The notes beneath the pieces were generated by a model. The model saw only the letters and a program-made list of their open reading frames with translations, did no database searches and was not told where the DNA came from. From CAYVXE01 sp964455375 (GTDB lineage: Bacteria; Zhuqueibacterota; Zhuqueibacteria; Oceanimicrobiales; Oceanimicrobiaceae): a DNA stretch of 19,835 nucleotides. The stretch spans positions 1-19,835 of the forward strand of contig CAYVXE010000082.1 of assembly GCA_964455375.1 (NCBI GenBank), written 5' to 3'. Both the position numbers and the translations under genes were made by a program. This document shows positions 7,683-15,288 of this stretch, piece after piece; positions within the stretch are counted from its first letter, which is position 1; each line of letters opens with the position of its first letter.

Positions 7683-9515
7683 ATGTGTGGTATTGTCGGG
7701 TATATTGGCAACAGGGACGTCACCCCGATTTTAATTGACGGGTTGAAAAGGTTGGAATATCGCGGTTATGATTCAGCGGGCATCGCCGTGCTTACCGGCG
7801 ATCATCTTACTGTTGAAAAGAGAGCAGGCAAAATTTCTGAACTTGAAAAAGCCCTCATCGGCACCAAATTGGCGGCGAATTTGGGCATTGCCCACACGCG
7901 CTGGGCTACGCACGGTCATCCGACGCAGCAAAACGCACATCCGCACACGGACAGCAGCGGAAGAATTGCCCTCATTCATAATGGCATCATTGAAAATTAT
8001 CTGGCCATTAGAACCAGACTTGAAGCATCGGGGCACACATTTAAAACCGAAACCGATACGGAATCGCTGGTGCACCTCATTGAAGAGTTTTACACCAATG
8101 GCACGGCGTTTGAAGATGCCGTGAGATTGGCGCTTAGTCAGGTAGAAGGTACCTACGGAATTGTTGTGATCTCAAAAGATGATCCGGATAAAATTATTGC
8201 CGCGCGTAAAGGTAGTCCGCTGGTCATTGGTATGGGAGATGATGAGTTCGTCATTGCATCGGATGTTTCCGCCATCATCAGTCATACAAAAAATGTAACC
8301 TATTTAGATGATAATGAGATCGCCATTATCAAGCGTGATCATGTTCAGATTAAGACCATAGAAAATCTTGAAGTAAATAAAAGGGTAGAAAGAATTTTTT
8401 TCGATTTGGATAAAATCGAGAAAAGCGGCTATGACCATTTTATGTTGAAAGAGATCATGGAGCAGCCGCAGACTATCGAAGACGCCATGCGCGGGCGTCT
8501 GTTGAAAGATGAAGGGACGGCGCGTCTCGGTGGCATTAGTCTTGAAATCGAATCGTTGCTGTATGCGCCGCGTATTTTATTTTCTGCCTGTGGCACAAGC
8601 TGGCACGCAGCGCTCATCGGGGAGTACATGTTAGAAGAATTTGCCCGCACGCCGGTGGAAGTGGAATATGCATCGGAATTCCGCTATCGTGATCCGGTCA
8701 TTGACCGGGGGTCTGTCATGTTTGTTATCAGTCAATCCGGCGAAACTGCAGATACGCTGGCGGCTCTGCGTGAAGGAAAACGTAAAGGTGCGAAAGCGCT
8801 GGGTATTTGCAATGTTGTTGGGTCGACCATTGCCAGAGAAAGCGACGGCGGTGTGTATCTGCATGCCGGCCCGGAAATCGGGGTGGCTTCCACCAAAGCA
8901 TTTACGTCACAAGTGACGGTTTTATCATTGTTGACCCTGCTTTTGGCGCGCATGCGCAACATCGGCGCTTCTAAGGGTGTTGAAATCGTTAAAGAAATGC
9001 AGCTCCTGCCCGGGAAGGTTCAGAAAATTCTCGATACTCATGAACATATCAAAGAGATTGCCAGTAATTATTATCAAAGTCAGAATTTTCTTTATTTAGG
9101 CAGGGGATATAATTTCCCGGTGGCTCTCGAAGGTGCGCTTAAATTGAAGGAAATCTCCTATATCCATGCCGAGGGCTATCCGGCAGCCGAAATGAAACAT
9201 GGCCCCATCGCTTTGATCGATGAAAATATGCCGGTGGTATTCATTGCCACAAAGGACTCCACGTATGAAAAAATCTGTAGTAATATTGAGGAAGTGAAAG
9301 CGAGAAGCGGGCATATCATTGCCATTGCAACGGAAGGTGACGAGGAGATCAAGCGCCGCGCCGACCACGTGATTTATGTGCCGCCGACGCTGGAATTTTT
9401 GACCCCGATATTGACCATCATTCCATTGCAATTGTTGGCCTATTACATTGCAATTTACCGGAACTGCGACGTTGATCAACCACGAAATCTGGCGAAAAGT
9501 GTGACTGTTGAGTAA
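7683..9515 (+). CDS. glmS: Glutamine--fructose-6-phosphate aminotransferase (isomerising)
   Basis: GlmS makes glucosamine-6-phosphate from fructose-6-phosphate and glutamine, the first step toward UDP-GlcNAc for peptidoglycan and lipopolysaccharide. The 610-residue protein starts MCGIVGY, exposing the N-terminal nucleophile C2 after Met removal. HTRWATHG (71-78) and N100-G101 complete the class II amidotransferase site. Two SIS isomerase domains follow, with SACGTS (301-306) and SQSGET (350-355). The C-terminus PRNLAKSVTVE matches the canonical tail, with K605 as the catalytic lysine. The ribosome site GGGAGAG sits five to seven bases before the ATG. A penicillin-binding protein activator-like gene follows 11 bases after the stop. 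Confidence 0.98.
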   Translation: MCGIVGYIGNRDVTPILIDGLKRLEYRGYDSAGIAVLTGDHLTVEKRAGKISELEKALIGTKLAANLGIAHTRWATHGHPTQQNAHPHTDSSGRIALIHNGIIENYLAIRTRLEASGHTFKTETDTESLVHLIEEFYTNGTAFEDAVRLALSQVEGTYGIVVISKDDPDKIIAARKGSPLVIGMGDDEFVIASDVSAIISHTKNVTYLDDNEIAIIKRDHVQIKTIENLEVNKRVERIFFDLDKIEKSGYDHFMLKEIMEQPQTIEDAMRGRLLKDEGTARLGGISLEIESLLYAPRILFSACGTSWHAALIGEYMLEEFARTPVEVEYASEFRYRDPVIDRGSVMFVISQSGETADTLAALREGKRKGAKALGICNVVGSTIARESDGGVYLHAGPEIGVASTKAFTSQVTVLSLLTLLLARMRNIGASKGVEIVKEMQLLPGKVQKILDTHEHIKEIASNYYQSQNFLYLGRGYNFPVALEGALKLKEISYIHAEGYPAAEMKHGPIALIDENMPVVFIATKDSTYEKICSNIEEVKARSGHIIAIATEGDEEIKRRADHVIYVPPTLEFLTPILTIIPLQLLAYYIAIYRNCDVDQPRNLAKSVTVE

Positions 9516-9526
9516 AGGATTATGTC

Positions 9527-11359
9527 ATGATTAAAAAAGCGTTTATTAGCTCATTCATTTTGTCTTTGTGTTTGCTGTGTTTGGGAGAGAGTTTTGCCCA
9601 GGATATGAATCAGGTAGTCGTAAGCCCTGAAAAAGAAGCTGAATTTAAAACAGCCTTAAGTTACTACCTGTCACAAAATTACCGTTCGGCATTTAATGGC
9701 TTTGAATCCTTAACCAATGAAACGATTTTGCATCAAAGGATGACCGGCGCGCTGCTGATGGCGGGGAAAAGTTTGTATCAACTGGGAAAATATTCATTTG
9801 CCATTCCTTACTTTAACAAATTAATAAAGAAATTTCCTCAAAGTCATTATGTCGATGACAGTTATTTTGCCAGAGCCGCAGCGGAATACCAAATGCATCA
9901 ATATCTACCGGCAGTAAAAGACTGGTTGTGGATTGTGGACAGGAGTCCGGCGAAAGCACTACAAAACAAAAGCCGGTTTTTTGCACAACAAATTATGCGG
10001 AAAGAACTGTTGGTTGCGGATTTACAGAAGTTGAACAATAGTGTAAACGATGAGATTCCGTCGGCAATCGTCGCCATGGAATTAGCACAGAAGTATGTTT
10101 TGTCAGGAGAACCCGGCGAGGCGATAACACTTCTTTCCTCCTACAAGCGAACGTACGGTTCCAACGCTTATTCCCCTAAAATAGACAAGTTAATCGCACA
10201 TGCGAAAGGCGAAGCAAAGCAGAATTTCAAAATAGGAGTCGTCCTGCCGTTAACAGGTCTTTATGGCGATGTGGGTGTAAAGATTCTTCGTGGGATAAAA
10301 TTTGCGCAAAAGAAATCCCAGGAAGAATCCGGCAAGGACATCGATGTTGTTGTGCGGGATTCGGAAAGCGATATGGTGAAAGCTATTCATGCGACTCAAA
10401 ATCTTATGTCGGTAGAGCGTGTTAGGGCGATGATCGGCGATCTCGAAAGCTCGGTAACGGCAGGTATCGGCGCTCTGGCGGCAACAAAGGACGTCACATT
10501 AATCGGACCTGCCGCAACGGAAAACGGCGTGTCTTCCGTTGGTGAAACAGTCTTTCAACTGAACAGTGATTTAGAGCAGAAGGGACGTGCACTTGCCGAC
10601 TATGCTTTTCATGTGCTTGGACTGAGAACATTTGCGACCTTATCTCCGGCAGATGACTATGGGCAGCAGATAACATCCAGTTTTACAACCCGGATCGATG
10701 AGCTTGGCGGTAGGATTATTTCACAACAATGGTACCTTGGGGATACCGACGAAGGCTTAGATTTGACCAGGCAATTTAAAAATATTCGTGAAGCTGCATT
10801 CAGTTACGACTCTACAGATGTTGAAGCATTAATGACTGAAGCGAAAGCGAAAGGCGAAAATTTAAAAGAGCGCGATATTCCCGTCTTATCCATTGATGGA
10901 TTTTTTGTGCCGATCTATTCGGAAGATTTGCCGTATGTCGCCCCGCAGTTTGCACTATTTAATATTCGCACGCAGTTGTTGGGCGGTGAATATTGGGACG
11001 ATTTGGAGCAGCTCACAAAACCACAAATACAAAAATATATTAACAGTGTAGTTTTTGTGAGCGACTTTTACCCGGATGAACAAAGTGCTGCTTTTAGAAA
11101 ATTTCGCACTGAATTCAGGATGGATACGAAAACGAATCCGGAAAGGTGGGAAGTTTTTGGCTATGATGCCTTTAACCTGATAACCACCTCTGTGCATGAC
11201 GGTGCCCGCTCCGGTTATGAAATAAGCCGCAAATTGAGTGCGCTTTCGAAATACCACGGCATGAAAGGACTCATAACGTTTAAGGGGAACAATCGGGTAA
11301 ACAAGGAAGTAAACTTTTTGCAGTTTATAAATGGCAAAATTGTTAAACATTTGATGTAG
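9527..11359 (+). CDS. Secreted TPR plus periplasmic-binding-fold protein, penicillin-binding protein activator (LpoA)-like
   Basis: This 610-residue protein has a signal peptide (hydrophobic residues 7-20, probable cleavage after ESFA, residue 24). No clear lipobox cysteine is visible, so it looks like a soluble periplasmic protein rather than a lipoprotein. Residues about 35-225 are helical with TPR-like repeats (YQLGKYSFAIPYFNKLIKKF, YQMHQYLPAVKDW). Residues from about 233 onward form a type I periplasmic-binding fold (IGVVLPLTGLYGDVG; a later FGYDAFNLI segment). This architecture matches LpoA, the E. coli outer-membrane activator of PBP1A, and the Peripla_BP_6 family. Its position directly after glmS, with AAAGGA at 9514-9519, supports a cell-wall role. 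An amino-acid ABC transporter binding protein is the alternative, but no permease or ATPase gene is nearby. Confidence 0.82.
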   Translation: MIKKAFISSFILSLCLLCLGESFAQDMNQVVVSPEKEAEFKTALSYYLSQNYRSAFNGFESLTNETILHQRMTGALLMAGKSLYQLGKYSFAIPYFNKLIKKFPQSHYVDDSYFARAAAEYQMHQYLPAVKDWLWIVDRSPAKALQNKSRFFAQQIMRKELLVADLQKLNNSVNDEIPSAIVAMELAQKYVLSGEPGEAITLLSSYKRTYGSNAYSPKIDKLIAHAKGEAKQNFKIGVVLPLTGLYGDVGVKILRGIKFAQKKSQEESGKDIDVVVRDSESDMVKAIHATQNLMSVERVRAMIGDLESSVTAGIGALAATKDVTLIGPAATENGVSSVGETVFQLNSDLEQKGRALADYAFHVLGLRTFATLSPADDYGQQITSSFTTRIDELGGRIISQQWYLGDTDEGLDLTRQFKNIREAAFSYDSTDVEALMTEAKAKGENLKERDIPVLSIDGFFVPIYSEDLPYVAPQFALFNIRTQLLGGEYWDDLEQLTKPQIQKYINSVVFVSDFYPDEQSAAFRKFRTEFRMDTKTNPERWEVFGYDAFNLITTSVHDGARSGYEISRKLSALSKYHGMKGLITFKGNNRVNKEVNFLQFINGKIVKHLM

Positions 11360-11370
11360 AGGTAAACATT

Positions 11371-11682
11371 ATGACCGATCAAAGTATCATTAAAAAATCT
11401 GTTCTTGCAGGTCTTGGTATTTTTTCAATGACCAAAGAGAAAGCACAGGCGTTTATGCAGGATCTAATCAAACAAGGGGAGTTGTCGCAGGATGAAGGTT
11501 CAAAGTTTGTAAAAGCCATGATGGAAAAAGCGGATGAGGAGATGACTCTTCTAAAGAAACTGGTGGATAACCGCATTAATGAAACCATTGTAAAATTTAA
11601 GCCTTCGTATGATGATGAGCTTAAAAGCCTGAACCGCAAGCTGGACAAATTAACAAAAGAAGTAGAAAAACTGGCTAAATAG
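11371..11682 (+). CDS. Phasin-like coiled-coil protein
   Basis: This 103-residue protein starts with a short hydrophobic amphipathic helix (KKSVLAGLGIFSMTKEKAQ), followed by a GELSQDEG turn. A long charged helix ends in a heptad-patterned coiled coil (about 77-102, LKSLNRKLDKLTKEVEKLAK). The pattern matches the small phasin/PhaI-like family (COG3937), which includes polyhydroxyalkanoate granule proteins but is also widespread in bacteria without such granules. No PHA synthase is in the window, so a storage role is not supported here. An AGAGG site lies nine to ten bases before the ATG, and the gene follows the LpoA-like gene by 11 bases, so it is likely the last gene of the glmS operon. Confidence 0.8.
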   Translation: MTDQSIIKKSVLAGLGIFSMTKEKAQAFMQDLIKQGELSQDEGSKFVKAMMEKADEEMTLLKKLVDNRINETIVKFKPSYDDELKSLNRKLDKLTKEVEKLAK

Positions 11683-11699
11683 TGTTTGACCGGAAACAC
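11682..11699 (+). terminator. Possible weak terminator hairpin after the phasin-like gene
   Basis: GTGTTT (11682-11687) and AAACAC (11694-11699) form a 6-bp stem starting inside the stop codon. It is followed by GATTCTTTT, a poor T tract. It may end the glmS transcript, but confidence is low. Confidence 0.3.
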
Positions 11700-11954
11700 G
11701 ATTCTTTTATAAAAGGTGTCATTCAGGTTCCGGTAGTTACCGTGTGAGGCATCTTTACACTCGTTGCCAAATTTCTATTTGACAACGAAATTGACAATGC
11801 TTAACACATTAGGCAATTATTCTTTGGCATAGTCGCTATGTTAATTTGAAGTGGAAGTTTCCTGGTAAGTCTGCTCCAAAGTAGAGATTTTTGAACAGAA
11901 AGCACTGTGCTTTTCCGGATTTTTCTCCGGCGGTTATCTATCCGAAATGATATG

Positions 11955-12014
11955 TTGCAAGAAGGGCCTTCAGCCAATCAAGAAGGAGTTAATTTTTTGA
12001 TATTTTTCTTGCAA
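11955..12014. repeat. Perfect 9-bp inverted repeat overlapping the -35 box
   Basis: TTGCAAGAA at 11955-11963 is mirrored by TTCTTGCAA at 12006-12014. The right arm contains the TTGCAA -35 box of the promoter at 12009-12037, so a regulator binding both arms would cover the promoter. The 42-base gap is long for a simple operator and could imply looping or an RNA stem from an upstream transcript. Confidence 0.35.
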
Positions 12015-12037
12015 TCTAAATCAGAATTATGTATTAT
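12009..12037 (+). promoter_or_regulatory. Sigma70-like promoter of the outer-membrane protein gene
   Basis: TTGCAA (12009-12014), a 17-base spacer, then TATTAT (12032-12037). The expected start is near 12044, leaving a leader of about 44 bases that contains the 18-base element at 12050-12067 and a strong GAGGAGG ribosome site. Confidence 0.6.
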
Positions 12038-12049
12038 TCCCAGAATTTA

Positions 12050-12067
12050 TTAATCCACTAATCATTT
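12050..12067 (+). repeat. 18-base leader element, copy 1
   Basis: TTAATCCACTAATCATTT lies just downstream of the predicted transcription start of the outer-membrane protein gene. It matches copy 2 (12745-12762) at 17 of 18 positions. A looser relative, CCACTAACCA, sits at 319-328 ahead of the small membrane protein gene. Confidence 0.45.
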
Positions 12068-12087
12068 TTCATCTTCGAGGAGGTTCC

Positions 12088-12615
12088 ATGAAAAAGTTCA
12101 TTTTATTTGCATTTGCGGCATGTTTGCTGTTTACATTCAGCTCTGAGGCACTGTCTCAGGAACTTGGTTTCAACGGTATCGGTGGTAGTCTGCAGTTTGT
12201 AAAACCTGAGGATGTCGATGGCACGATCGGTTTTGGCGCTCATGCAGATCTTGGGCAAATCATTGAGCATTTAACTCTTTTTCCCAGTATTGAATATTGG
12301 GGAAAGAGTGAGGGCCCTCTTGATTTTTCGCAATTCACTGTCAACGCTGATGTGAGGTATTATTTTCCGAATTCGAGTAATCTGTCTTTTTTTGCGGGTG
12401 GCGGTTTAGCGTTGTTATTCAGCAGCGCCGATGTAAATTTAGGCGGTTTAGGGACGCGTTCAGACAATAGCACGGACATCGGTTTGAATTTATTGGGTGG
12501 TATCGATGTGCCGGTGAGTGAGAAATTGGTTTTTACCGGCAGCGCTAAATTTGTCATTAGTGATGGCAATGTGTTTAAAATCATGGCAGGGTTAACCTAC
12601 TTGCTGGGCGAATAA
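12088..12615 (+). CDS. Small outer-membrane beta-barrel protein
   Basis: This 175-residue protein has a clear signal peptide (MKKFILFAFAACLLFTF, probable cleavage after EALSQ or just before it). The mature part of about 150 residues alternates aromatic and hydrophobic residues in the way of an eight-stranded barrel: LTLFPSIEYWG, VNADVRYYF, LSFFAGGGLALLF, DIGLNLLGGIDV, LVFTGSAKFVI, VFKIMAGLTYLL. The ADVRYYF and GGGLALLF pattern is usual for opacity/OmpW-like or OmpA-like barrels. The function is unknown. A GAGGAGG site precedes the ATG. The gene has its own promoter and terminator, so it is transcribed alone. Confidence 0.83.
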   Translation: MKKFILFAFAACLLFTFSSEALSQELGFNGIGGSLQFVKPEDVDGTIGFGAHADLGQIIEHLTLFPSIEYWGKSEGPLDFSQFTVNADVRYYFPNSSNLSFFAGGGLALLFSSADVNLGGLGTRSDNSTDIGLNLLGGIDVPVSEKLVFTGSAKFVISDGNVFKIMAGLTYLLGE

Positions 12616-12647
12616 TCAGATCGATTGCAATATTTGCATAAAATACG

Positions 12648-12681
12648 GGCTTTGGCCATTCGGTCAAAGCCTTTTTTTTTT
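12648..12681 (+). terminator. Rho-independent terminator after the outer-membrane protein gene
   Basis: GGCTTTGGCC (12648-12657) pairs with GGTCAAAGCC (12662-12671) across an ATTC loop with one wobble. A run of about ten T follows. This is a strong intrinsic terminator. Confidence 0.93.
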
Positions 12682-12709
12682 GACAAGTTTGTTAACAGCT
12701 AACTTTCCC

Positions 12710-12738
12710 TTGAAAATCTATCGTGTATCGTTTATATT
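12710..12738 (+). promoter_or_regulatory. Sigma70-like promoter of uppP
   Basis: TTGAAA (12710-12715), a 17-base spacer, then TATATT (12733-12738). The expected start is near 12745, which places the 18-base leader element at the very 5' end of the transcript. Confidence 0.6.
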
Positions 12739-12744
12739 CTCTTT

Positions 12745-12762
12745 TTAATTCACTAATCATTT
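12745..12762 (+). repeat. 18-base leader element, copy 2
   Basis: TTAATTCACTAATCATTT differs from copy 1 (12050-12067) at one position. It lies 27 bases before the uppP start codon and at the predicted transcript 5' end. Confidence 0.45.
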
Positions 12763-12789
12763 AAAGAACATAGGTAAGCGAGGCATAAT

Positions 12790-13605
12790 TTGGAATATTG
12801 GCAATCGGTACTGTTAGGATTGGTTCAGGGGTTAACGGAGTTTTTACCAATTAGCAGCTCGGCACACCTTGTTTTAGGAAAATTCTTTCTCGGTCTTAAA
12901 ATGGATAATATTACGTTCGAAATATTTGTCCACTTTGGAACACTTCTGGCCGTGGTGACATTGCTCTGGAGAGAAATTGTCATTTTGCTTAACGGTGTAA
13001 AATGCGTCCTGCTTCTACGTTTTAATTCGGAGAATAAAAGTGAAAAAACAGGGCTGCGGCTCCTGGGGCTGGTTATGCTCGGCATTTTGCCGGCGGGAAT
13101 CTTGGGTGTGATCTTTAAAGATACATTTGAAGAGGCTTTTTCACATCCTGCGTTTGTTTGTGGTGCACTTGTGGTAACCGGTGTTCTTTTAATGGCGACC
13201 CGGTTTTCGAAAGAAACGCAGCCGGATGTGAGTTATGGCAAAGCGCTCCTAATTGGATTTTCACAGGTCGCCGCGATATTCCCCGGTATTTCGCGTTCGG
13301 GAACCACCATCAGCACGGCGATGCTATTGGGAATTAATCGGGTGCAGGCCGCCCGCTTTTCGTTTTTACTGGCAGTACCGTTAATTTTTGGTGCGACTCT
13401 TTTACAGGTCGTCGATCTTTGGGGTCATGTTCCAGCGCAAAAAGAATTAATTAACATCGGCCTTGGAACCGTTGCAGCTTACATTTCCGGATTATTTGCC
13501 ATTAAGTGGCTTCTTGCGATTGTGGAACACGGGCGTTTTGCCAGATTTGCTTATTATTGTTTTGCAGTCGGTATTGGCGGGTTGTTGTACTTCTATACTT
13601 CTTGA
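12790..13605 (+). CDS. uppP: Undecaprenyl-diphosphatase UppP (BacA family)
   Basis: UppP removes a phosphate from undecaprenyl diphosphate at the membrane, recycling the lipid carrier for peptidoglycan and other wall polymers; overproduction gives bacitracin resistance. The 271-residue protein is strongly hydrophobic with about eight membrane segments. It carries both family motifs: QGLTEFLPISSSAH at 13-26 (E17, H26) and PGISRSG at 165-171 (R169). The start is TTG, supported by an AGCGAGG site six bases upstream; the next ATG is far inside the first motif region, so it cannot be the start. It has its own promoter. The symporter gene follows after 68 bases. Confidence 0.96.
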   Translation: MEYWQSVLLGLVQGLTEFLPISSSAHLVLGKFFLGLKMDNITFEIFVHFGTLLAVVTLLWREIVILLNGVKCVLLLRFNSENKSEKTGLRLLGLVMLGILPAGILGVIFKDTFEEAFSHPAFVCGALVVTGVLLMATRFSKETQPDVSYGKALLIGFSQVAAIFPGISRSGTTISTAMLLGINRVQAARFSFLLAVPLIFGATLLQVVDLWGHVPAQKELINIGLGTVAAYISGLFAIKWLLAIVEHGRFARFAYYCFAVGIGGLLYFYTS

Positions 13606-13673
13606 AAGACATTGTCTAACTTGGAAATTGCGGTTTTGCCGCTTTATATTTTTCTGCGTTTTCGGAGTGATAT

Positions 13674-15140
13674 TTGACAGATAAAATGAAAAAACAGACC
13701 GAACTGTTTTCATCACGCTGGGCTTTGATTCTCGCTGCTTTGGGTATGGCGGTGGGTACCGGCAATATTTGGCGGTTCCCGCGGGTCGTTGCGCAGAATG
13801 GCGGTGGGTCTTTTTTAATTCCCTGGCTCATCTTTCTTTTCCTCTGGTCTATTCCACTCATTATTATTGAATTTGCCATGGGCAAAGAGACTCGCAAAGG
13901 AACGGTTGGTGCCTTTGCTAAATTATTGGGTCCAAAATACACCTGGATGGGCGCATTCGTGGGATTTTGCACCATGGCAATCATGTTTTATTATTCGGTC
14001 GTTATGGGGTGGTGTCTCAAATATTTTGTCAGTACTCTTACCGGGACTGTGGGCTTCTTGAAGTCAGAGCAATTTTGGACAACATTTACCTCGGGCTATC
14101 AACCGGTTTTTTATCATTTTTTAAGCATGGCAGTGGGGTCGTTTATTATTTATAAAGGAGTTGTTCGGGGTATTGAACGAGCCAACAGAATTCTCATTCC
14201 CACACTTTTTGTATTGCTCATGGTAGCAGCAGGTCGTGCCCTAACTTTACCCGGAGCTGTTGAGGGACTGAATTATCTATTCCAACCGAATTTGGATAAA
14301 TTACTCAATTATCGAACCTGGCTTGAAGCGCTGTCCCAATCGGCTTGGTCCACAGGAGCGGGTTGGGGATTGATTCTAACGTATGCAGTGTACATGAAGA
14401 AACGTGAGGATATTGTTTTGAATTCCTTCATTGCAGGACTGGGAAATAACGCCGCTTCATTGTTGGCTGCGTTGGTGATTCTCCCGACCATTTTTGCCAT
14501 TCTTCCCACCGATGAAGCGCTTAAAGCTGTGGCAGCCGGCAACCAGGGGTTGACTTTTATTTGGATTCCAAAGTTGTTTGAACAAATGCCGTTTGGTTCA
14601 TTTTTTATGGGAATCTTTTTTCTGGCACTTTCATTTGCTGCTGTGTCCTCTTTAATTGCAATGATTGAACTCGCGACCAGAATTTTCATGGATGCAGGTC
14701 TCGAAAGAAAAAAAGCGATCCTTTTTGTGGGAACGTTTAGTTTTTTGTTAGGACTTCCATCTGCCCTGAGTTTGAAATTTTTTAATAATCAGGATTGGGT
14801 TTGGGGACTCGGCTTGATAATCAGTGGGATGCTTTTTACGTTTGCGGCCATTAAATACGGCGTCGAAAAATTCCGTACTCAGTTGATTAATACGGAAGGA
14901 AATGATATTGCAGCCGGTAAATGGTTTAATTACATCGTTATGTTTTTGATCCCGGTGGAATTTGTTTTGCTCATCGGTTGGTGGAGTTGGCAGGCGGTGT
15001 CAACGTATGATCCGGAAGGTTGGTGGAATCCTTTTCGGGTATTCAGCCTCGGTACGTGTTTATTTCAGTGGATGCTTGCTATCGTGGCTTTCTTGTTTTT
15101 AAATAACTGGCTATATCGCAAATCCGTACCTGAAAATTGA
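13674..15140 (+). CDS. Sodium-dependent transporter of the neurotransmitter:sodium symporter (NSS/SNF) family
   Basis: This 488-residue inner-membrane protein has about 11-12 hydrophobic helices. The first helix carries the NSS signature AVGTGNIWRFP with N31 at the LeuT Na1-site position, followed by QNGGGSFLIPW. Members of this family import amino acids with sodium; bacterial relatives include LeuT, MhsT and MetP. The start is TTG at 13674 because GGAG lies six bases upstream; ATG at 13686 is the alternative. A 37-residue MetS-like protein gene follows 27 bases after the stop, as in methionine/alanine importers, so a small neutral amino acid is the likeliest substrate (inference). Confidence 0.93.
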   Translation: MTDKMKKQTELFSSRWALILAALGMAVGTGNIWRFPRVVAQNGGGSFLIPWLIFLFLWSIPLIIIEFAMGKETRKGTVGAFAKLLGPKYTWMGAFVGFCTMAIMFYYSVVMGWCLKYFVSTLTGTVGFLKSEQFWTTFTSGYQPVFYHFLSMAVGSFIIYKGVVRGIERANRILIPTLFVLLMVAAGRALTLPGAVEGLNYLFQPNLDKLLNYRTWLEALSQSAWSTGAGWGLILTYAVYMKKREDIVLNSFIAGLGNNAASLLAALVILPTIFAILPTDEALKAVAAGNQGLTFIWIPKLFEQMPFGSFFMGIFFLALSFAAVSSLIAMIELATRIFMDAGLERKKAILFVGTFSFLLGLPSALSLKFFNNQDWVWGLGLIISGMLFTFAAIKYGVEKFRTQLINTEGNDIAAGKWFNYIVMFLIPVEFVLLIGWWSWQAVSTYDPEGWWNPFRVFSLGTCLFQWMLAIVAFLFLNNWLYRKSVPEN

Positions 15141-15167
15141 AAACGATCTTGCTTTTGAGGTGAGTAC

Positions 15168-15281
15168 ATGTCCATTGAAGCAATTATTTTAATGATTCTG
15201 ATCTTAGGAGGTGTTTGGGGCGGATTTGTTTTTGCCCTGATAACTGCCATGAAACGGGAAACGGAAAAATCGGACGTATGA
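15168..15281 (+). CDS. MetS-like small subunit of the NSS transporter (37 residues)
   Basis: This short gene encodes a 37-residue protein with a single membrane helix (about 4-26, IILMILILGGVWGGFVFAL) and a charged tail (KRETEKSDV). GAGG at 15157-15160 is seven bases before the ATG. Short one-helix proteins directly after an NSS transporter gene are known as the MetS family; in Corynebacterium, MetS is needed for the methionine/alanine importer MetP. Position, size and the helix with a WGGF motif all fit. It is below usual gene-finding length limits and easily missed. Confidence 0.8.
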   Translation: MSIEAIILMILILGGVWGGFVFALITAMKRETEKSDV

Positions 15282-15288
15282 TTTGAAA

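Larger units (their letters stand above)
11683..12087. other. 405-bp region without genes, rich in inverted repeats
   Basis: No credible reading frame, tRNA or known RNA is seen. Visible structure includes a hairpin with arms CGTTG-C-CAAA and TTTG-A-CAACG (11762-11787), a near-perfect palindrome AAAGCAC-T-GTGCTTT (11899-11913), CCGGA/TCCGG (11915-11919, 11926-11930), and a perfect 9-bp inverted repeat TTGCAAGAA/TTCTTGCAA (11955-11963, 12006-12014). The last 80 bases hold the promoter and leader of the next gene. The upstream part could be a long untranslated region, a small RNA or decayed sequence; the sequence alone does not decide. Confidence 0.5.

Noticed and set aside
7492..7734. Open frame of 80 codons overlapping the glmS start
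   Set aside because: It starts with TTG without a ribosome site, overlaps the certain glmS start in another frame, and its product has no recognisable pattern.
11797..12057. Short frames in the 405-bp gap (11, 17 and 18 codons)
   Set aside because: They lack a convincing ribosome site and start pairing, have no hydrophobic or repeated pattern, and one overlaps the promoter of the next gene.
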